Positions 13,043 to 15,659 of a stretch of 15,659 nt of DNA are shown in pieces. The DNA is from CAYOEZ01 sp964402955. Lineage in GTDB: Bacteria > Chloroflexota > DTOL01 > DAOUCN01. Under the pieces are notes generated by a model. The model was not told where the DNA came from, ran no database searches, and saw nothing but the letters and a program-made list of their open reading frames with translations. The position numbers and the translations under genes are program-made. The stretch covers positions 1 through 15,659 of the forward strand of contig CAYOEZ010000105.1 of assembly GCA_964402955.1 (NCBI GenBank), in the 5' to 3' direction. Numbering within the stretch: the stretch's first letter is position 1; each line of letters begins with the position of its first letter.

Positions 13043-14481
13043 ATCATCGCGCTGAGATCGCTCTTGTCGACGTCCCGCTCCAACAGGCGCTGGGACGGGC
13101 GATGAATCACTTTGTCGATGGTCGGGTGCGAGCTATGGGGAGCCTGCCCCACGGTGAGGCGCTGCGCGACCAGGCGCGCACCATCCGCGCCACCACGCTG
13201 AGCCGGCTCGACGAGCACCTGGCAGCCTTCGAACGCAGCGCCCAGGCCAACGGTACCGTTGTGCATTGGGCAGGCGATGCCGCCGAGGCATGCGCCCTGG
13301 TAGTCCAGATTGCTCAGGCCAACGAAGTCCAGCAAATCGTCAAGAGCAAGTCGATGCTCACCGAGGAGATCGAGCTCAACCCGGCCCTGGAAGCAGCCGG
13401 GCTAAACGTGCTCGAAACCGACCTTGGCGAGTACGTGTTGCAGCTCAGCCATGACCGCCCCAGCCACATCATCGCTCCCATCGTCCACAAGCGTAAGGAA
13501 GATGTAGCGGAGCTGTTCCACAAGCATCTGGGGACGCCTCTGGACGCCGACATTCCCACGCTCACGGCGGCGGCGCGACGGGCGCTGCGAGAGGGCTTCT
13601 TGCAGGCCGACATGGGCATCACCGGCGCCAACTTCGCCGTGGCGGAGTCGGGCAGCGTCGTGCTTGTGACGAATGAGGGTAACGGCCGCTTCGTCACGGC
13701 TGCGCCACGCATTCACGTTGCCCTGGTGGGCATCGAGCGTCTGGTGCCGAACCTGACCGACCTGGGCACTCTCTTGCAGATTCTAGCGGCCAGCGCCACC
13801 GGCCAGCCGCTCAGCGCCTATACCACGATCATCTCCGGGCCCCGGCGCGGCCGTGATGAGGATGGACCGGAACAGGTCCACGTCATTCTGGTGGACAACG
13901 GGCGCTCTCGCATCCTCGGCACTGAGCTGGCCGAAATCCTTTACTGTATCCGCTGTGGCGCTTGCCTCAATGTCTGCCCTGTCTACCGCAATGTCGGTGG
14001 CCACACCTACGGATCCGTCTATCCTGGTCCTATCGGCATTGTGGTCACACCTGCCCTGGATGGTCTTGGCCCCTGGAACGAGTTACCGCAGGCGTCGAGC
14101 CTCTGCGGCGCCTGCACCGAGGCCTGTCCCGTGCGCATCGACATCCCCAGGATGTTGTTGAAGCTGCGGGCTGAGAGCGTCGACGCCGGTTACGCACCCG
14201 ACTGGCTGCAGCTTGGGATTCACGGCTTCACGTGGGCGGCGACACGGCCAGGACTCTTCCGTCTCGGCAGCCGTTTGGCCAGCATAGCCCAACGCCTGGC
14301 CCCGCACGCTGGTTATGGCTGGACGCGGCGCTTGCCCGGGCCGCTGGCGGGCTGGACCAAAACCCGCGCCTTCCCCCCCGTGGTCAGCCAGAGTTTCAGC
14401 GCCCGTTGGGAACAGCGGCAGGCTGCCAGGGGAGCCTCCGACCAGCAGGATCGACCCACTCCTGACAACCTGCCATCATGA
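13030..14481 (+). CDS. lutB: L-lactate utilization protein LutB, ferredoxin-like Fe-S subunit
   Basis: This 483-residue protein has an N-terminal LUD domain (about 60-300; note NFAVAESGSVVLVTNEGNGR and ISGPRRGRDEDGPEQVHVIL) followed by a two-cluster ferredoxin domain: C306, C309, C312 and C316 (CIRCGACLNVCPVYR), then C359, C362 and C366 (CGACTEACPV). GGHTYGSVYPGPIG between them is characteristic of LutB/LldF. It passes electrons in the lactate oxidation complex. The start ATG at 13030 lies inside the end of lutA, and its stop overlaps lutC (ATGA). The last 35 residues are low-complexity and polar. Confidence 0.95.
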   Translation: MSTLNHRAEIALVDVPLQQALGRAMNHFVDGRVRAMGSLPHGEALRDQARTIRATTLSRLDEHLAAFERSAQANGTVVHWAGDAAEACALVVQIAQANEVQQIVKSKSMLTEEIELNPALEAAGLNVLETDLGEYVLQLSHDRPSHIIAPIVHKRKEDVAELFHKHLGTPLDADIPTLTAAARRALREGFLQADMGITGANFAVAESGSVVLVTNEGNGRFVTAAPRIHVALVGIERLVPNLTDLGTLLQILAASATGQPLSAYTTIISGPRRGRDEDGPEQVHVILVDNGRSRILGTELAEILYCIRCGACLNVCPVYRNVGGHTYGSVYPGPIGIVVTPALDGLGPWNELPQASSLCGACTEACPVRIDIPRMLLKLRAESVDAGYAPDWLQLGIHGFTWAATRPGLFRLGSRLASIAQRLAPHAGYGWTRRLPGPLAGWTKTRAFPPVVSQSFSARWEQRQAARGASDQQDRPTPDNLPS

Positions 14482-15155
14482 CCGACGCCCGTAGCGAGAT
14501 TTTGGAGCGCATCCGGCAGGCGCTGCCGCAAGCCTATCTGCCCGCGGTTGTGGAGCAGGTGCCCGCTCCGCCCACTCCTCCGCCGTTCGACCGCCCGTTG
14601 GCCGAAGTTTTCGCGGCAGCTCTGGCCGAGATGCGTGGCGAGCTGCATCGCCTGCCCGACCGTCCTGCTGCCCGCGAGTTCCTGCGGGCTGAGTTCAAGC
14701 GCCGTCAGGTGACACAGCTTCTCTGTTGGGATGCCGCGCGTTGGCCGGACCCGGGTCTGGCTGCTTACCTCAAGGCCAGCCACATCGAGTTGGTATCGAG
14801 CCGGCTGCCGGGTCTGCGCCGCAAGCAGGACTTGCAGCGTCTGAGTTCCATCGAAGTAGGGTTGACGGGCGCCGATGCCGCTCTGGCCCGCACCGGCAGC
14901 CTGGTGTTAGTGGGTAGCCGGGAACAGGGCAGGTTGGCCTCGCTGATGCCGCCCGTGCACTACGCGCTGCTGCGGGTCGAGCTGCTCTATCCCGACCTGG
15001 CTGCCTGGCTGGCGGCGCCCGGAATTCATGAAAAGATCGCTGCCAGCAGCAGCACTGTCGTCATCACCGGTCCCAGCCGCACCGCCGACATTGCCCAAAC
15101 CCTGACGCTCGGCGCGCACGGGCCGCGGGAGCTGCACGTGGTGCTGATCGGCTAG
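14478..15155 (+). CDS. lutC: L-lactate utilization protein LutC (LUD domain)
   Basis: The 225-residue product is a single LUD-domain protein, the third part of the lactate oxidation complex. It opens with a short helix (SEILERIRQAL) typical of LutC, has a proline-rich link at 29-37, then the domain with GLTGADAALARTGSLVL (near 128-144) and ITGPSRTADIAQTLTLGAHGP towards the C-terminus, the family's most conserved part. It overlaps lutB by the ATGA at 14478-14481, so fabF, lutA, lutB and lutC form one coupled operon. No lactate permease (lutP) or LutR/LldR regulator is seen after it. Confidence 0.93.
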   Translation: MTDARSEILERIRQALPQAYLPAVVEQVPAPPTPPPFDRPLAEVFAAALAEMRGELHRLPDRPAAREFLRAEFKRRQVTQLLCWDAARWPDPGLAAYLKASHIELVSSRLPGLRRKQDLQRLSSIEVGLTGADAALARTGSLVLVGSREQGRLASLMPPVHYALLRVELLYPDLAAWLAAPGIHEKIAASSSTVVITGPSRTADIAQTLTLGAHGPRELHVVLIG

Positions 15156-15222
15156 CGCCGCCGAATTCGTGCCGGATGGGGAGCCTGTTCCGGTGCAAAA
15201 ATTCGCTGAAAATACCCCTTGA

Positions 15223-15609
15223 CTCTCCCGTCGCTTTTGGGAAGAACTGGGTGGCTACCTGGGACAACACCGCCTTCGCCCCGTCGGGCCATGCCTGACG
15301 TTGTACCACGACACCGAGTACAAGGAGCACGATGTGGACGTGGAGGTGTGTGAACAGGTGGAGGCGCCGTTGCGCGACGCCGGTCGCGTGCAGGTGCGCG
15401 ATCTGCCCGCCACCACCGTCGCCAGCACCATCCACCAGGGCCCTTATGCGACGATCGGTGAGGCTTATGGGGCGCTGATGTACTGGATCGGACAGAACGG
15501 CTACCGCGTTGTCGATTCCAACCGCGAGATCTACATTCGCGGGATGGAGCACGGTGCCGCTCCCGCCGACTATGTCACGGAAGTACAGTTCCCGGTGGAA
15601 AGATCCTAG
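15223..15609 (+). pseudogene. N-terminally truncated GyrI-like effector-binding domain (MerR/AraC-type regulator remnant)
   Basis: The frame is open from just after a TGA at 15220 to TAG at 15607. It encodes FWEELGGYLGQH, then GPCLTLYHDTEYKEHDVDVE, VRDLPATTVASTIHQGPY and GEAYGALMYWI, the second part of the GyrI-like domain found at the end of MerR-family regulators. The helix-turn-helix and the first part of the sensor domain are absent. No ATG or GTG start exists in frame; the first usable codon is a TTG at 15301, in mid-domain. An N-terminal deletion of a regulator gene is the simplest reading; a stand-alone short SBD-like protein from TTG 15301 is the alternative. Confidence 0.7.
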
Positions 15610-15625
15610 TACAGGTGGGCTGAAA

Positions 15626-15648
15626 TAGAGGTATAACTGTGGTAAGAT
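15626..15648 (+). promoter_or_regulatory. Possible extended -10 promoter for a gene beyond the right edge
   Basis: TGG followed by TAAGAT (15643-15648) makes an extended -10 element; no good -35 box is present. An ATG lies at the window's last bases, too close to be its start. Confidence 0.25.
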
Positions 15649-15659
15649 AGGGTATGTTG

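Overview
The window is GC-rich, densely packed bacterial DNA. The mix of genes (short ECF sigma operon with a DegV protein, a long FabH, DUF4380 and LutABC proteins, a WYL-controlled type I-E cas operon) suggests a member of the Chloroflexota (Anaerolineae/Caldilineae-like). That placement is an inference from gene style, not from a marker gene.

Layout. (1) 1-3244, minus strand: a WYL-domain regulator followed after 3 bases by cas3 of a type I-E-like CRISPR system. The cas3 reading frame is intact from 2242 down to base 1 and leaves the window before its C-terminus; the rest of the cas operon and any array must lie to the left. A good inverted repeat (3286-3314) sits just upstream of the regulator. 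(2) 3245-3891: a gene-poor spacer with short repeats, possible promoters and a possible degraded tail of an ATPase-like gene. (3) 3892-7525, plus strand: an Fe-S uracil-DNA glycosylase-family protein, two aldo/keto reductases and a DUF4380 (mutarotase-like fold) protein. (4) 7562-7611: a strong hairpin between convergent genes. (5) 7631-10714, minus strand: ECF sigma factor, DegV-family fatty-acid-binding protein and a small one-pass membrane protein in tight array, then fabH with its own likely promoter. (6) 11004-15155, plus strand: fabF, lutA, lutB and lutC, all overlapping at their junctions, reading away from the sigma factor from a back-to-back promoter pair. (7) 15223-15609: a GyrI-like effector-binding domain that has lost its N-terminal half.

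How the genes may work together. The clearest unusual arrangement is the divergent block 7631-15155. One arm carries sigma factor, DegV (fatty-acid carrier), a candidate anti-sigma-like membrane protein and the initiating ketoacyl-ACP synthase FabH. The other carries the elongating synthase FabF translationally coupled to the LutABC lactate-oxidation complex. I infer a possible link between fatty-acid synthesis and lactate/redox metabolism under shared control; nothing in the sequence proves it. The left end is a regulator-plus-CRISPR unit whose likely operator can be named. No rRNA, tRNA, insertion sequence or CRISPR array was seen.
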